This document shows, one piece after another, positions 18,148 through 27,414 of a stretch of DNA of 64,000 nt. Location: positions 744,001 through 808,000 of the forward strand of contig NZ_VFPE01000002.1 of the NCBI RefSeq assembly GCF_006783905.1, read 5' to 3'. Each line of letters starts with the position of its first letter. Position 1 is the first letter of the stretch. Made by a program: the position numbers and the translations under genes. The notes under the pieces are model-generated. The model ran no database searches and was not told the DNA's origin. It worked only from the letters and a program-made list of their open reading frames with translations. Source of the DNA: Microbacterium kyungheense (GTDB taxonomy: Bacteria > Actinomycetota > Actinomycetes > Actinomycetales > Microbacteriaceae).

Positions 18148-18184
18148 CACAATAGAGGGTCGGAACATGCGCTCGACCCTCTAT
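18148..18184 (+). promoter_or_regulatory. rpsP promoter with an overlapping 11-bp inverted repeat
   Basis: CACAAT (18148-18153) is the likely -10 and lies in TGGCACAATAG, very like the rplS promoter (TGGCACAATGG). Overlapping it is a perfect inverted repeat: ATAGAGGGTCG (18152-18162) and CGACCCTCTAT (18174-18184) with an 11-nt spacer. The repeat begins inside the -10 and covers the expected start site, which is how a repressor operator would be placed; an RNA hairpin at the 5' end is the alternative. Confidence 0.5.
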
Positions 18185-18276
18185 CCAGCGTGCTGTTCCT
18201 CCTCTGAGCTCCCGCCGGGTGTGCACCCCACGCTCCAGGCGACAGGTTCGTTCCCTTCCACACATTCAGGAGAATC

Positions 18277-18708
18277 GTGGCTGTCAAGATTCGTCTCAAG
18301 CGCCTGGGCAAGATCCGCGCGCCTTACTACCGCATCGTCGTCGCCGACTCGCGCACCAAGCGCGACGGTCGTGTCATCGAGGAGATCGGCAAGTACCACC
18401 CGACCGAGGAGCCCTCGTTCATCGAGGTCGACTCGGAGCGTGCGCAGTACTGGCTGTCCGTCGGCGCGCAGCCGACCGAGCAGGTGCTCGCCATCCTCAA
18501 GCTGACCGGCGACTGGGGCCAGTTCAAGGGTGACAAGAACGCGGTCTCGACCGTGAAGACCCGCGAGGACAAGGCCGCCTTCGAGGCCGACTCCTCGAAG
18601 AAGTCGGTCATCAAGCCCAAGGCTGAGAAGAAGGCCGAGGAGCCCGCCGAGGCTCCCGCCGACGAGGCGACCGACGCGGCCGACGAGGCCGCCGAGTCCG
18701 CCGAGTAA
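18277..18708 (+). CDS. rpsP: 30S ribosomal protein S16 (bS16)
   Basis: 143 aa with a GTG start; CAGGAG lies just upstream. The first 80 residues are the S16 fold ([20 protein letters not shown] at the N-terminus). The C-terminal 60 residues are an added Lys- then Glu/Ala/Asp-rich low-complexity tail ([18 protein letters not shown]), common in actinobacterial S16 and probably disordered. S16 is needed for 30S assembly. The leader is over 110 nt. It heads rpsP-khpA-rimM with short gaps, but the expected next gene trmD is displaced by the nitrate module. Confidence 0.96.
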   Translation: MAVKIRLKRLGKIRAPYYRIVVADSRTKRDGRVIEEIGKYHPTEEPSFIEVDSERAQYWLSVGAQPTEQVLAILKLTGDWGQFKGDKNAVSTVKTREDKAAFEADSSKKSVIKPKAEKKAEEPAEAPADEATDAADEAAESAE

Positions 18709-18712
18709 TCCG

Positions 18713-18943
18713 TTGCTCGCCGCCGCGCTCGAACACGTCGTCAAGGGGATCGTCGATCACCCCGGCGACGTCCGCATCGACTCGTCCACGTCGCCTCGCG
18801 GTGACGTGCTCGAGGTGCACGTCCACCCCGATGACCGGGGTCGCGTGATCGGGCGCGGCGGCCGCACGGCCAAAGCCCTGCGCACCCTCATCACTGCCCT
18901 CGCCGACGGCCGCCGCGTGCGCGTCGACGTGGCGGATGACTGA
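18713..18943 (+). CDS. khpA: KH-domain RNA-binding protein KhpA
   Basis: 76 aa with a TTG start 4 bp after the rpsP stop. A single KH domain with the GRVIGRGGRTAKALR loop (GxxG motif, about residues 42-56). In many Gram-positive bacteria KhpA pairs with KhpB and acts as an RNA chaperone affecting cell shape and small RNAs. Its place between rpsP and rimM is conserved in actinobacteria. The stop overlaps the rimM start by 8 bp. Confidence 0.92.
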   Translation: MLAAALEHVVKGIVDHPGDVRIDSSTSPRGDVLEVHVHPDDRGRVIGRGGRTAKALRTLITALADGRRVRVDVADD

Positions 18944-19607
18944 GGTGGCAGGCGAAGACACCACGGGGTCGGGCGAGGACGCCCGCAAGCCCGTGAACGC
19001 CGCTCCGCCGTCCGGCAAGACGCAGCTGCGCGTCGGTCGGCTCGTGAAGGCCCACGGCCTCAAGGGCGCCATCAAGCTCGAGCTGTACACCGACGACCCC
19101 GACGGACGCTTCGTCCCCGGCGCGACCTTCACCCTCCAGGTGCCCGAGTCGTCGCCGTGGCACGGCAAGCCGCTGACGGTCCGCGACTTCCGCTGGATGA
19201 ACAGTCACCCCGTCGCGTTCTTCGAGGGCGTCGACGACCGCAGCACGGCGGAGGAGCTGATCCGCGCCATCCTCTGGATCGACGAGGACACGCAGTCCGC
19301 CTCCGACGAGGAGGACGCCTGGTTCGACCACCAGCTCGTCGGCCTCGACGTCGTGCGCGACGGCGCCGTCGTGGGTCGCGTGGCGCGCGTCGAGCACCTG
19401 CCGGCGCAGGATCTGCTGATCGTCCGCGTGGGCGATGACGAGGTGCTCGTGCCCTTCGTCAAGGCGATCGTCCCCGAGGTCGACGTCCCCGGCGGCCGCG
19501 TCGTCGTCACGCCGCCCCCTGGCCTGTTCGAGGACCTCCCTGAAGAGCCGGCCGAAGAGGCGCCCGCTGCGGTGCAGCAGGCCGACGAGGCCGACACCGA
19601 GGACTGA
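18936..19607 (+). CDS. rimM: Ribosome maturation factor RimM
   Basis: 223 aa. Binds ribosomal protein S19 and helps 16S rRNA 3'-domain maturation of the 30S subunit. The N-terminal RimM beta-barrel begins LRVGRLVKAHGLKGAIKLEL (about residue 29). The PRC-barrel domain covers about residues 125-200 (WFDHQLVGLDVV ... VLVPFVKAIVPEVDV). A 25-residue polar N-terminal extension and an acidic C-terminal tail are present. The start overlaps the khpA stop. In most actinobacteria trmD follows directly; here nasA begins 117 bp later and trmD is 5.9 kb away. Confidence 0.95.
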   Translation: MTEVAGEDTTGSGEDARKPVNAAPPSGKTQLRVGRLVKAHGLKGAIKLELYTDDPDGRFVPGATFTLQVPESSPWHGKPLTVRDFRWMNSHPVAFFEGVDDRSTAEELIRAILWIDEDTQSASDEEDAWFDHQLVGLDVVRDGAVVGRVARVEHLPAQDLLIVRVGDDEVLVPFVKAIVPEVDVPGGRVVVTPPPGLFEDLPEEPAEEAPAAVQQADEADTED

Positions 19608-19663
19608 CCCGCTTCACACGCTGGCCTTCTTCACACGCGGGCCGACCGCCGCGTGCAGCAGAT

Positions 19664-19679
19664 GTGATCTGCGGGAAAC
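19664..19679 (+). promoter_or_regulatory. GlnR-like half-sites upstream of nasA
   Basis: GTGAT-N6-GAAAC, two half-sites 11 bp apart, 46 bp before the nasA ATG. The pattern agrees with the actinobacterial GlnR box (GTnAC-N6-GAAAC) except for the last base of the first half-site, and GTGAT also opens the narK and nirB elements. A second GAAAC (19687-19691) follows. Confidence 0.5.
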
Positions 19680-19724
19680 ACGGCGGGAAACGCTTCGGAA
19701 CCTCCATGCCCGAGCCTGGATGGC

Positions 19725-22700
19725 ATGGGTGATGCCGGCACTGCACTGGACGATGTGCACAGCGCCGCTCCGGGCGCGACGCAGCCCGTGCGCACCGTCT
19801 GCTCGTACTGCGGCGTCGGATGCGGCATCGCGGTCACGCCCGCCGACGCCGGTGCAGGGCAGCCGCTCCTCATCGCGAAGGTCGCGGGGGACCGCGCGCA
19901 CCCGACGAACTCGGGCAGGCTCTGCACGAAGGGCGCGACGCACGCCGAGCTGATGCGAGCGCCGGGACGGCTGACGTCGGCGCTCGTTCGCCCCGCGCGG
20001 GGCGAACCCGCGGCGCCCGCTCCAGTCGCCGATGCGGTGAGGGATGCCGCCGCCCGCCTGCGTGCGATCGTCGACGAGCACGGGCCGGACGCCGTCGCGC
20101 TGTACGTCTCGGGGCAGATGAGCATGGAGGCGCAGTACCTCTCGAACAAGCTCGTCAAGGGGTACCTGCGCGGCATCCACATCGAATCCAATTCGCGGCT
20201 GTGCATGGCGTCCGCCGGCACCGGGTACAAGCAGTCGCTCGGCGCCGACGGTCCGCCGGGGTCGTACGAGGACTTCGACCGCGCCGACCTGTTCTTCGTC
20301 ATCGGGTCGAACACTGCGGACTGCCATCCCATCCTGTTCCTGCGGATGGCCGACCGGCTGAAGCAGGGAGCGAAGCTCATCGTCGTCGATCCGCGGCGCA
20401 CCGCCACCGCTGATCGCGCCGACCTGTTCCTGCAGATCCGCCCGGGAACGGACCTCGCGCTGCTCAACGGCCTGCTGCATCTGCTCGTCGAGGCGGGTGA
20501 CATCGACGAGGAGTTCATCGCGGCGCACACCGAGGGCTGGGAGCACATGCCCGCCCTGATCGCGGAGTACCCGCCCGCGCACGTGGCCGAGCTCACCGGG
20601 CTGGACGAGGACGACATCCGCACCGCTGCCCGCTGGATCGGCGAGGCCGGCGAATGGATGACGCTCTGGACCATGGGGCTCAACCAGTCCACGCACGGCA
20701 CGTGGTCGACGAACGCGATCTGCAACCTGCACCTCGCGACCGGGGCGATCTGCCGGCCCGGCAGCGGCCCCTTCTCTCTCACCGGCCAGCCCAACGCGAT
20801 GGGCGGTCGTGAGATGGGGTACATGGGCCCTGGGCTGCCCGGTCAGCGCGCGGTCTTCAGCGCGGACGACCGCGCGTTCGTCGAGGAGCAGTGGGGGATC
20901 GCGCCCGGCTCGATCCGCGCGGAATCCGGCGCGGGGACGATCGACATGTTCCGCCGCGCGGCACAGGGCGAGATCAAGGCCGTCTGGATCATCTGCAGCA
21001 ACCCCGTCGCGTCGGTCGCCAACCGTCGCACGGTCATCGAGGCGCTCGAGACGGCGGAGCTCGTCATCGTGCAGGACGTGTACGGCGAGACGGCGACCAC
21101 CGCGTACGCCGACGTCGTGCTGCCCGCCACGCTGTGGGTCGAGGCCGACGGCGTGAGCGTCAGCAGCGATCGCACGATGACCCTCGTCACAGAGATCGTG
21201 CCGGCGCCCGGCGAGGCGCAGCCCGACTGGCTCACGATCTGCCAGATCGGCCGAGCGATGGGTTACGACGGCTTCGACTTCGCCACGAGCGAGGCGGTGT
21301 TCGACGAGATCCGCGGCTTCTTCAACCCGCAGACCGGCTGGGACGTGCGCGGCGTCACGTACGAGCGGCTGCGGCAGTCGCCGGTGCAGTGGCCGGCGCC
21401 GCCGGACGACCCCGAGGTACGGCATCCCATCCGGTATCGCAACGACGGGATCAGCCAGACCCTGCACGTCGAGGCGGACGGCACGGTTCCCCGGCTGGCC
21501 TTCGCGACGCCGTCGCGGCGTGCGCAGTTCCTCGCGAGGCCGCACCTCGACGCCGCCGAGCTTCCCGACGACGACTACCCGTGGATTCTCAACACGGGGC
21601 GGCTCCCGCATCACTGGCACACGCTCACCAAGACCGGGCGGGTCGACAAGCTCGCCCGGCTGCATCCCGGGCCTTTCGTGGAGGTCAACCCGGTGGACGC
21701 CGAGTTGCAGGGGATCGCCGACGGCGACCAGGTCGAAGTCGCATCGCGGCGAGGACGTGTCGTGGTCCCCGCCGTCGTCACCGACCGCGTCCAGCAGGGT
21801 GGCCTGTTCGCACCGTTCCACTGGAACGACGAGCACGGTGAGTACGTGACGGTGAACGCCGTGACGAACGACGCCGTGGATCCGTCGTCGGCACAGCCCG
21901 AGTTCAAGTACGCGGCGGTGTCGCTGCGCCGCGTCGGGCCCGCGCCGGCTGCGGCGGACGACGGCGCAGATGTCGAGGCGACGCTCGTGGGCGCCGGGGT
22001 GACGGTGACCCCACCGGAGCTCACCGACATCGAGGGCGCCTACCTCGCCGGCTTCCTGTCGATGGTGCGCTCGGTGACGCTCGCCCCGGGGCAGGTGCCC
22101 GTGCTGCCGCCCGAGGCGCCCCTCGGCGACCGCGTGCGCGCGTGGTTCGACGGCGTGCTGGCGGGCGCCTTCTCGCGCGCCCCGGCGGGAGGGATGCCTG
22201 CGGCCGGCCGTTCGCCGGTCGACGAGGTCGTCGTGCTGTGGGGATCGCAGACCGGCAACGCCGAGGAGTTCGCGACGGCGGCGACCGCTGCACTGGGCGC
22301 GCGCGGCATCGCCGCTCGTGCCCGGAGCATGGCGGAGCTCCGTGCCGCGGATCTGACCGAGGTGCGACGGCTGCTGGTGGTGACCTCGACCTTCGGGGAC
22401 GGCGGCCCGCCCGACAACGCCGCGTCGCTGTGGCACGACCTCAATGCCGAGGACGCACCGGAGCTGTCGGGCCTGCAGTACGCGGTGCTCGCCCTGGGCG
22501 ACTCGAACTACGACGACTTCTGCGGCCACGGCCGCCGGCTCGACGAGAGGCTCGGCGAACTCGGCGCGACGGCGCTCCTGGAGCGCGTCGACCTCGAACC
22601 CGATGCGGACGCCCCGCGCGACGCCTGGCTGACCCAGATCCTCGCGACTCTGGCCGACGCAGGGGGCGAAGACGCGGCATCCGCTTCTTCGAGCGTCGCG

Positions 22701-23843
22701 GTGTCGACGCCGGCGCCGGCCAAGCGCCTGTTCTCGCGCGCCAACCCGGTGCACGCGTCGCTCGTGCGCAACGACCTGCTGAGCGGCCCCGGCTCGCAGA
22801 AGGAGGTGCGCCGGTTCGCGTTCGACCTGTCGGACACGGGCGCGGCTTACGAGGCCGGCGACTCGCTGGGCGTCGTGTGCGCGAACGCGCCGGCGGTCGT
22901 CGCCGAGTGGCTGGACGCCACCGGGATCGCGCCGAGCGCCGTCGTCGAGCTCGACGGCGAGGAGCGCACGTTCGCCGACGCCCTGCGCACCCGCCTGGAC
23001 ATCACCAAGACACCGCTGGACCTCGTGCGCTTCGTCGCCGAGCGCAGCGGCGACAGCAGGCTCGCGACGCTGCTGCGGCGCGAGAACAAGAGCCGTCTCG
23101 ACCAGTTCCTGTGGAGCCAGCAGGCGATCGACCTGGTGCGTGACTTCCCCGTGAGCGCGTCGGCCGAGGAGTGGGCAGGCGTGCTCAAGCGCCTGCAGCC
23201 GCGCCAGTACTCCATCTCGTCCAGCCCCAAGGCCGACCCCGATACCGTCGAGCTCACGGTGTCGGTCGTGCGCTTCGAGACCGAGTCCGGCCGGGCGCGC
23301 GGCGGCGTGTGCTCGACATTCCTCGCGGACGGCGCATCTCGGGTCGCCCCGGTGTACCTGCAGCGCACGCCCGCCTTCCGGCCGCCCGCGGCACCGGACA
23401 CCCCGATGATCATGATCGGCCCGGGCACGGGGGTCGCGCCGTTCCGCGCGTTCCTGCACGACCGGCGCGCCGACGGCCACACCGGCCGCAACTGGCTCTT
23501 CTTCGGCGAGCAGCACGCGGCGAGCGACTTCTACTACCGCGACGAGCTCGTCGCGATGCACGACGACGGCTTCCTGACACGCCTGGACGTCGCGTTCTCG
23601 CGCGACCAGCGGCAGAAGATCTACGTGCAGGACCGCATGCTCGAGCACGGTGCCCGCCTGTGGCGCTGGCTGCAGGACGGCGCGCACCTCTACGTGTGCG
23701 GCGACGCGAGCCGGATGGCCAAGGACGTCGAGGCGACGCTCGCCACGATCGCACAGCAGCACGGCGGTCTCGGCGAGGAGGCCGCCGGGGAGTACCTGCG
23801 CACCCTCGCCGCCGACGCCCGCTACGTGCGCGACGTCTACTGA
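19725..23843 (+). CDS. nasA: Assimilatory nitrate reductase fused to a sulfite-reductase-type flavoprotein
   Basis: 1372 aa, a bifunctional chain. Residues about 20-740 are a bis-MGD molybdoenzyme: a [4Fe-4S] site at Cys26, Cys29, Cys33 and Cys67, and a conserved Cys in [15 protein letters not shown], the usual Mo ligand region. A flavodoxin-like FMN domain starts near residue 833 ([15 protein letters not shown]). It is followed by a CysJ-type FAD domain (about 985-1190, with QYSISSSP) and an NADPH domain (about 1200-1372, [15 protein letters not shown]). Electrons thus run NADPH-FAD-FMN-FeS-Mo in one polypeptide to reduce nitrate to nitrite. The ATG has no strong ribosome-binding site. It converges with narK across a 20-bp stem terminator. 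Bases 23547-23843 recur in the later copies. Confidence 0.92.
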   Translation: MGDAGTALDDVHSAAPGATQPVRTVCSYCGVGCGIAVTPADAGAGQPLLIAKVAGDRAHPTNSGRLCTKGATHAELMRAPGRLTSALVRPARGEPAAPAPVADAVRDAAARLRAIVDEHGPDAVALYVSGQMSMEAQYLSNKLVKGYLRGIHIESNSRLCMASAGTGYKQSLGADGPPGSYEDFDRADLFFVIGSNTADCHPILFLRMADRLKQGAKLIVVDPRRTATADRADLFLQIRPGTDLALLNGLLHLLVEAGDIDEEFIAAHTEGWEHMPALIAEYPPAHVAELTGLDEDDIRTAARWIGEAGEWMTLWTMGLNQSTHGTWSTNAICNLHLATGAICRPGSGPFSLTGQPNAMGGREMGYMGPGLPGQRAVFSADDRAFVEEQWGIAPGSIRAESGAGTIDMFRRAAQGEIKAVWIICSNPVASVANRRTVIEALETAELVIVQDVYGETATTAYADVVLPATLWVEADGVSVSSDRTMTLVTEIVPAPGEAQPDWLTICQIGRAMGYDGFDFATSEAVFDEIRGFFNPQTGWDVRGVTYERLRQSPVQWPAPPDDPEVRHPIRYRNDGISQTLHVEADGTVPRLAFATPSRRAQFLARPHLDAAELPDDDYPWILNTGRLPHHWHTLTKTGRVDKLARLHPGPFVEVNPVDAELQGIADGDQVEVASRRGRVVVPAVVTDRVQQGGLFAPFHWNDEHGEYVTVNAVTNDAVDPSSAQPEFKYAAVSLRRVGPAPAAADDGADVEATLVGAGVTVTPPELTDIEGAYLAGFLSMVRSVTLAPGQVPVLPPEAPLGDRVRAWFDGVLAGAFSRAPAGGMPAAGRSPVDEVVVLWGSQTGNAEEFATAATAALGARGIAARARSMAELRAADLTEVRRLLVVTSTFGDGGPPDNAASLWHDLNAEDAPELSGLQYAVLALGDSNYDDFCGHGRRLDERLGELGATALLERVDLEPDADAPRDAWLTQILATLADAGGEDAASASSSVAVSTPAPAKRLFSRANPVHASLVRNDLLSGPGSQKEVRRFAFDLSDTGAAYEAGDSLGVVCANAPAVVAEWLDATGIAPSAVVELDGEERTFADALRTRLDITKTPLDLVRFVAERSGDSRLATLLRRENKSRLDQFLWSQQAIDLVRDFPVSASAEEWAGVLKRLQPRQYSISSSPKADPDTVELTVSVVRFETESGRARGGVCSTFLADGASRVAPVYLQRTPAFRPPAAPDTPMIMIGPGTGVAPFRAFLHDRRADGHTGRNWLFFGEQHAASDFYYRDELVAMHDDGFLTRLDVAFSRDQRQKIYVQDRMLEHGARLWRWLQDGAHLYVCGDASRMAKDVEATLATIAQQHGGLGEEAAGEYLRTLAADARYVRDVY
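23538..23555. repeat. 18-bp perfect palindrome in nasA (site of fold axis 2)
   Basis: CGCGACGAGCTCGTCGCG encodes part of RDELVAM in the NADPH domain. Its centre (23546/23547) is exactly where the 13.7-kb segment begins to be mirrored and re-read at 50931/50932. Confidence 0.9.
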
Positions 23844-23907
23844 CGCGGCACTGCTCCGGCGGCGGGCCTCACCCCGGCGCGCCGGGCACGCACGGTGGGC
23901 GCACGAA

Positions 23908-23948
23908 GACGGGAGTGGATGCCTCGGGCCGAGGCATCCACTCCCGTC
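23908..23948. terminator. Bidirectional terminator between nasA and narK
   Basis: A perfect 20-bp inverted repeat, GACGGGAGTGGATGCCTCGG and its reverse complement, separated by one base, between two convergent stop codons. The tight centre would open to a small loop in RNA. It recurs at 50529-50569 and 51295-51335 in the mirrored copies. Confidence 0.85.
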
Positions 23949-23962
23949 GTGGCGCGGTGGGG

Positions 23963-25372
23963 TCAGATGCGCTGCATGGCGAGCGACGCGCGCGGGACGA
24001 CGTAGACGAACAGGGTCACCAGCAGCAGGGCGACGTAGCCGGCGACGAAGCCGACGAAGGCCGCCGTGTAGCCGCCGGTCGCCAGCTGGGACGCGTTGAG
24101 CACCTGCGGCACGAGGAACCCGCCGTACGCGCCGATGGCCGAGATGATGCCCAGGGCCGCGGCCGACTTGCGCAGCATCTTCGTCGCCTCGGGGGTGCCC
24201 GTCGCGTAGCCCCTGGCCTGCGAGCGGGCCGCGAAGATGCTGGGGATCATGCGATACGTCGAGCCGTTGCCCATGCCCGTCGCGGCGAACAGCACGAGGA
24301 AGCAGGCGAGGAACACCACGAAGCTGTGCAGCTGCATGGTCCAGATGAGCGCCAGGGCGCCGACGGCCATGACAGCGAACGCGCACACGGTCACCCGGGC
24401 GCCCCCGAAGCGGTCGGCGAGGCGTCCGCCGTACGGGCGGGCGAGCGAGCCGACGAGCGCTCCGAGGAAGGCGAGCGTGATCGACGCGGTGCCGATCTGG
24501 ATGGTCGAGTACTCCGGGAACTGATCGGCGATCAGCTTGGGGAACACGCTCGCGAAGCCGATGAACGAGCCGAACGTGCCGATGTACAGCAGCGCCATGA
24601 CCCACAGGTGCGGCTCGCGCAGCGCCGCCGCCGAGCTGCCGAAGTCCGCCTTGGCCGACGACAGGTTGTCCATGTAGCGCCATGCGCCGAACATCGCGAC
24701 GAGGATCAGTGGCACCCACATCCAGCCCGCCAGCGAGATGTTGAGCGTCGACGCGGCGCCGATGGTGACGACGATGGGCACCGCGAACTGCGCGACGGAG
24801 GTGCCGAGGTTGCCGCCGGCGGCGTTGAGGCCGAGGGCCCATCCCTTCTCCTTCTGCGGGAAGAAGTAGGTGATGTTGGCCATCGAGCTCGCGAAGTTGC
24901 CGCCGCCGACGCCGCCGAGCGCCGCGACCACCAGCAGCACGCCGAACGGCGTGTCGGGGTTGGAGACGACGATGCCGAGCAGCACCGCGGGGATGAGCAG
25001 CAGGCCCGCCGACACGATGGTCCAGTTGCGGCCGCCGAAGACCGCGACCATGAACGTGTACGGGAAGCGGAGTGTGGCGCCGACGAGGCTCGGCAGCGAG
25101 ATCAGCCAGAAGGCCTCGGAGCTGGAGAGCGTGAAGCCCGCCGCCGGCAGCATCACGACGACGATGCTCCACAGCTGCCAGATGATGAACCCGAGGAACT
25201 CGGCGAAGATCGACCAGCCGAGGTTGCGCCGGGCGATCGCCCGGCCCTCGGCCTGCCAGAACGCGGGATCCTCGGCGTTCCAGCCGTCGATCCAGCGGCC
25301 GGGGCGCCGGGTGAGCGGACTGAGGGGCGGGGCAGCGGCATCCGGCGTGGACGGGGTCACGGTCGTGGTCAT
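23963..25372 (-). CDS. narK: Nitrate/nitrite transporter NarK (MFS), copy 1
   Basis: 469 aa. A 12-helix major facilitator of the nitrate/nitrite porter family that imports nitrate and can exchange nitrite. A soluble N-terminal stretch (about 55 residues, with [19 protein letters not shown]) precedes the first helix. The nitrate signature [17 protein letters not shown] lies near residues 155-171; a second Gly-rich segment, ATGMGNGSTYRMIP, is near residue 365. The basic loop RPYGGRLADRFGG is the usual MFS motif. ATG 25372 has AGGAGG 7 nt upstream. Its promoter shares a 3-half-site element with nirB. It is divergent from trmD. This copy is intact; copies 2 and 3 are frameshifted. Confidence 0.94.
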   Translation of the reverse strand: MTTTVTPSTPDAAAPPLSPLTRRPGRWIDGWNAEDPAFWQAEGRAIARRNLGWSIFAEFLGFIIWQLWSIVVVMLPAAGFTLSSSEAFWLISLPSLVGATLRFPYTFMVAVFGGRNWTIVSAGLLLIPAVLLGIVVSNPDTPFGVLLVVAALGGVGGGNFASSMANITYFFPQKEKGWALGLNAAGGNLGTSVAQFAVPIVVTIGAASTLNISLAGWMWVPLILVAMFGAWRYMDNLSSAKADFGSSAAALREPHLWVMALLYIGTFGSFIGFASVFPKLIADQFPEYSTIQIGTASITLAFLGALVGSLARPYGGRLADRFGGARVTVCAFAVMAVGALALIWTMQLHSFVVFLACFLVLFAATGMGNGSTYRMIPSIFAARSQARGYATGTPEATKMLRKSAAALGIISAIGAYGGFLVPQVLNASQLATGGYTAAFVGFVAGYVALLLVTLFVYVVPRASLAMQRI

Positions 25373-25414
25373 GGCGCCTCCTGGTGGACCGACGATGCGG
25401 GTGAGTGTGCGTCC

Positions 25415-25420
25415 ACGCTA
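25415..25420 (-). promoter_or_regulatory. -10 hexamer of narK
   Basis: TAGCGT on the minus strand, 42 nt before the narK ATG. No good -35 is visible at 17-19 nt, fitting an activator-dependent promoter. A GAAAC lies 10 bp upstream of the hexamer, as at nirB. Confidence 0.55.
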
Positions 25421-25453
25421 GAAAGCGGGTGTTTCGGCCGGTCGAGCCGCGCG

Positions 25454-25480
25454 GTTACCTCTCCGTCACTTCTCGATCAC
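25454..25480 (-). promoter_or_regulatory. Nitrogen-regulator element of narK (three half-sites)
   Basis: On the minus strand: GTGAT-N6-GTGAC-N6-GTAAC, three half-sites spaced 11 bp apart, then N18-GAAAC-N10-TAGCGT. This matches GlnR-box spacing and is shared base for base in layout with nirB. Repeats of it in the mirrored copies are at 48996-49022 and 52844-52870. Confidence 0.65.
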
Positions 25481-25536
25481 GACCCCGCGGTGCCGAGGTG
25501 GGGGACCCGTCACACGTCCGAAACACGGGGGCCTTC

Positions 25537-25542
25537 TAGACT
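25537..25542 (+). promoter_or_regulatory. -10 hexamer for leaderless trmD
   Basis: TAGACT ends 6 nt before ATG 25549. trmD thus has its own leaderless promoter, as expected now that it is separated from rpsP-rimM. Confidence 0.6.
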
Positions 25543-25548
25543 CGAAAC

Positions 25549-26250
25549 ATGCGCGTGGACATCGTCACGATCTTCCCGACGTTCTTCGACGTCCTCGGCG
25601 TCTCGCTCATCGGCAAGGCGCGCGACCGCGGCATCCTCGACATGCACGTCCACGACCTGCGGGACTGGACCCACGATCGGCACCGCACCGTCGACGACAC
25701 ACCCTACGGCGGCGGCGCCGGCATGGTCATGAAGCCCGAGCCGTGGGGCGAGGCGCTGGATGCCGTGCTGAGCGAGGACGCCGTGCTGCTCGTGCCGTCG
25801 CCCGCGGGGGAGCTGTTCTCGCAGCCGCTCGCGCGCGAGCTGGCGCAGGAGCAGCACCTCGTGTTCGCGTGCGGACGCTACGAAGGCATCGACCAGCGGG
25901 TCGTCGACCACTACGCCGCCCGCGGTCGCGTGCGTCTCGTCAGCCTCGGCGACTACGTGCTCAACGGCGGCGAGGTGGCCGCGATGGCCGTCATCGAGGC
26001 TGTCTCGCGGCTGATCCCCGGTGTCGTCGGCAACCCCGAGAGCCTCGTCGAGGAGTCCCACGAGCTCGGGATGCTGGAGTACCCGAGCTATACGAAGCCT
26101 GCCGAGTGGCGCGGGCTGGAGGTGCCGCCGGTGCTCCTGAGCGGCAATCACGGCGCCATCGCCGCGTGGCGGCGCGAGCAGAGCCTGGCACGCACGCAGG
26201 CGCATCGCCCGGACCTGCTCGAAGGGGCCGACGTCGCGGCGACGGACTGA
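25549..26250 (+). CDS. trmD: tRNA (guanine-N1)-methyltransferase, copy 1
   Basis: 233 aa. Methylates G37 of tRNAs reading CNN and some other codons, preventing +1 frameshifts; essential in most bacteria. The N-terminus [13 protein letters not shown], the [13 protein letters not shown] loop, the trefoil-knot SAM-binding segments [10 protein letters not shown] and [11 protein letters not shown], and the C-terminal tRNA-binding helix are all present. The leaderless -10 fixes the start. It normally follows rimM directly and precedes rplS; here narK lies before it and nnaR-cobA-nirDB after it. It converges with nnaR, with stops 27 bp apart. This copy is intact; the two others carry indels. Confidence 0.97.
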   Translation: MRVDIVTIFPTFFDVLGVSLIGKARDRGILDMHVHDLRDWTHDRHRTVDDTPYGGGAGMVMKPEPWGEALDAVLSEDAVLLVPSPAGELFSQPLARELAQEQHLVFACGRYEGIDQRVVDHYAARGRVRLVSLGDYVLNGGEVAAMAVIEAVSRLIPGVVGNPESLVEESHELGMLEYPSYTKPAEWRGLEVPPVLLSGNHGAIAAWRREQSLARTQAHRPDLLEGADVAATD

Positions 26251-26277
26251 GCGTCCGCGAGAAGAGCGGCCGCGGTC

Positions 26278-27414
26278 TCACACCGGATCGACGACGTCCA
26301 GCCGGTAACCGCGCTTGACGACGGTCTTCACCAGATCGGGCGTGCCGAGAGCCTCGCGCAGCCGTGCCACCGCCATCTCGACGGCATGGGTGTTCTCACC
26401 CGAGCGGGGGAGCACGGACTGCAGCCGCTGACGTGAGACCACGCCGCCGCCCGCATCGAACAGCGCCGCCATCAGGTCGGCACCCGTCCGCGACAGCGGG
26501 ATGTGACGGCCGTCGAGGACGACGCCTGCGCTGCGCAGCTCGAGGCGTCCTGCGCCCGTCTGCAGCGCGTCGGCGTGCCCGCCGCCGAAATGCGACACGA
26601 CGGCACGCACGAGGGCGCCGAGGCGACCGCGCTCGGCGATGAGGGGCTCGGCTCCGGCGTCCTGCAGGGGTCCTGCGGTGATCGGCCCCACGGCCGCCAG
26701 CAGCAGGCGTCCTCGCCTGGTGCGGTCGACGATGGCCTCCTGCGCACCCTCCCGGGCGGCCGCGGCCATCCACTCCGCCGCGCCGGGAGCCGACGTGAAG
26801 AGCACCGCGTCCACCTCGCCCTGTGCCGCGGCGAGCACCGACCGCGCGACGACCGCGGGGTCGGGCGGCGGACCCCAGCGGTACACCGTGAGGCTCACGA
26901 CGTCGGCGCCGGCATCCCCGAGCAGCTCGTCCAGACCGTCGGCGCCCGAGCCGTGGTGCTGCACCGCGACGCGGTGACCGGCGACACCTTCCGCGAGGAG
27001 ATACTCGCCGAGCTCTGCGGACGTCTCGGACTCGGCCACCCAGTCCGCAGTGAACCCCGCCTGCTGGATCGCCCCGCGCGCCTTGGGCCCGCGTGCGACG
27101 ATCCGCGCTCCGGCGAGCGCCGCATGCAGCTCGTCGGCGAGACCCGCCTCGTCCGCCGCCTCGATCCAGCCGCGGAACCCGACGCCTGTCGTGGCGACCA
27201 CGATGTCGGGCGGCGCGGCGATCAGCGACCGCGTCGCGGCGATCAGCGCGTCGTCGTCGATGTGCGGCACGATCGTCAGCGCCGGCGCCTGTCGCACGAC
27301 GGCGCCGTGCCGTTCCAGCGCGGCCGACAGCTCAGAGGATCGCCGATCGACCGCGATGACGACGGTGCAGCCATCGAGCGCGGCCGACAGAGTGGGGCGG
27401 GTGGTGGAGCTCAA
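26278..27414 (-). CDS. nnaR: NnaR-type regulator: uroporphyrinogen-III synthase-like domain plus winged helix, copy 1
   Basis: 378 aa. Residues 1-255 resemble uroporphyrinogen-III synthase (HemD), with GCTVVIAVDRRSSELSAALE at the N-terminus. Residues about 280-378 are an OmpR/PhoB-type winged helix (DGRHIPLSRTGADLMAALFD ... [11 protein letters not shown]). The same architecture is known for NnaR of Streptomyces coelicolor, a co-regulator with GlnR of nitrate/nitrite assimilation genes, so this is the probable regulator of nasA, narK and nirBD. Whether the HemD half is catalytic is not evident. The start is a TTG at 27414 overlapping the cobA TGA (TTGA), so it is coupled to the nir operon. Intact here; frameshifted in copies 2 and 3. 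Confidence 0.85.
   Translation of the reverse strand: MSSTTRPTLSAALDGCTVVIAVDRRSSELSAALERHGAVVRQAPALTIVPHIDDDALIAATRSLIAAPPDIVVATTGVGFRGWIEAADEAGLADELHAALAGARIVARGPKARGAIQQAGFTADWVAESETSAELGEYLLAEGVAGHRVAVQHHGSGADGLDELLGDAGADVVSLTVYRWGPPPDPAVVARSVLAAAQGEVDAVLFTSAPGAAEWMAAAAREGAQEAIVDRTRRGRLLLAAVGPITAGPLQDAGAEPLIAERGRLGALVRAVVSHFGGGHADALQTGAGRLELRSAGVVLDGRHIPLSRTGADLMAALFDAGGGVVSRQRLQSVLPRSGENTHAVEMAVARLREALGTPDLVKTVVKRGYRLDVVDPV

Noticed and set aside
19613..19640. CTTCACACGC repeated twice between rimM and nasA as a regulatory direct repeat
   Set aside because: Only two short copies overlapping the end of rimM context, no match to a known operator, and no equivalent at narK or nirB.
19614..25172. 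A 5.5-kb open frame (1852 codons) on the minus strand
   Set aside because: It is antisense to nasA through most of its length, is Arg/Ala/Gly-rich without motifs, and covers the clear narK frame. High-GC DNA gives such long shadow frames.
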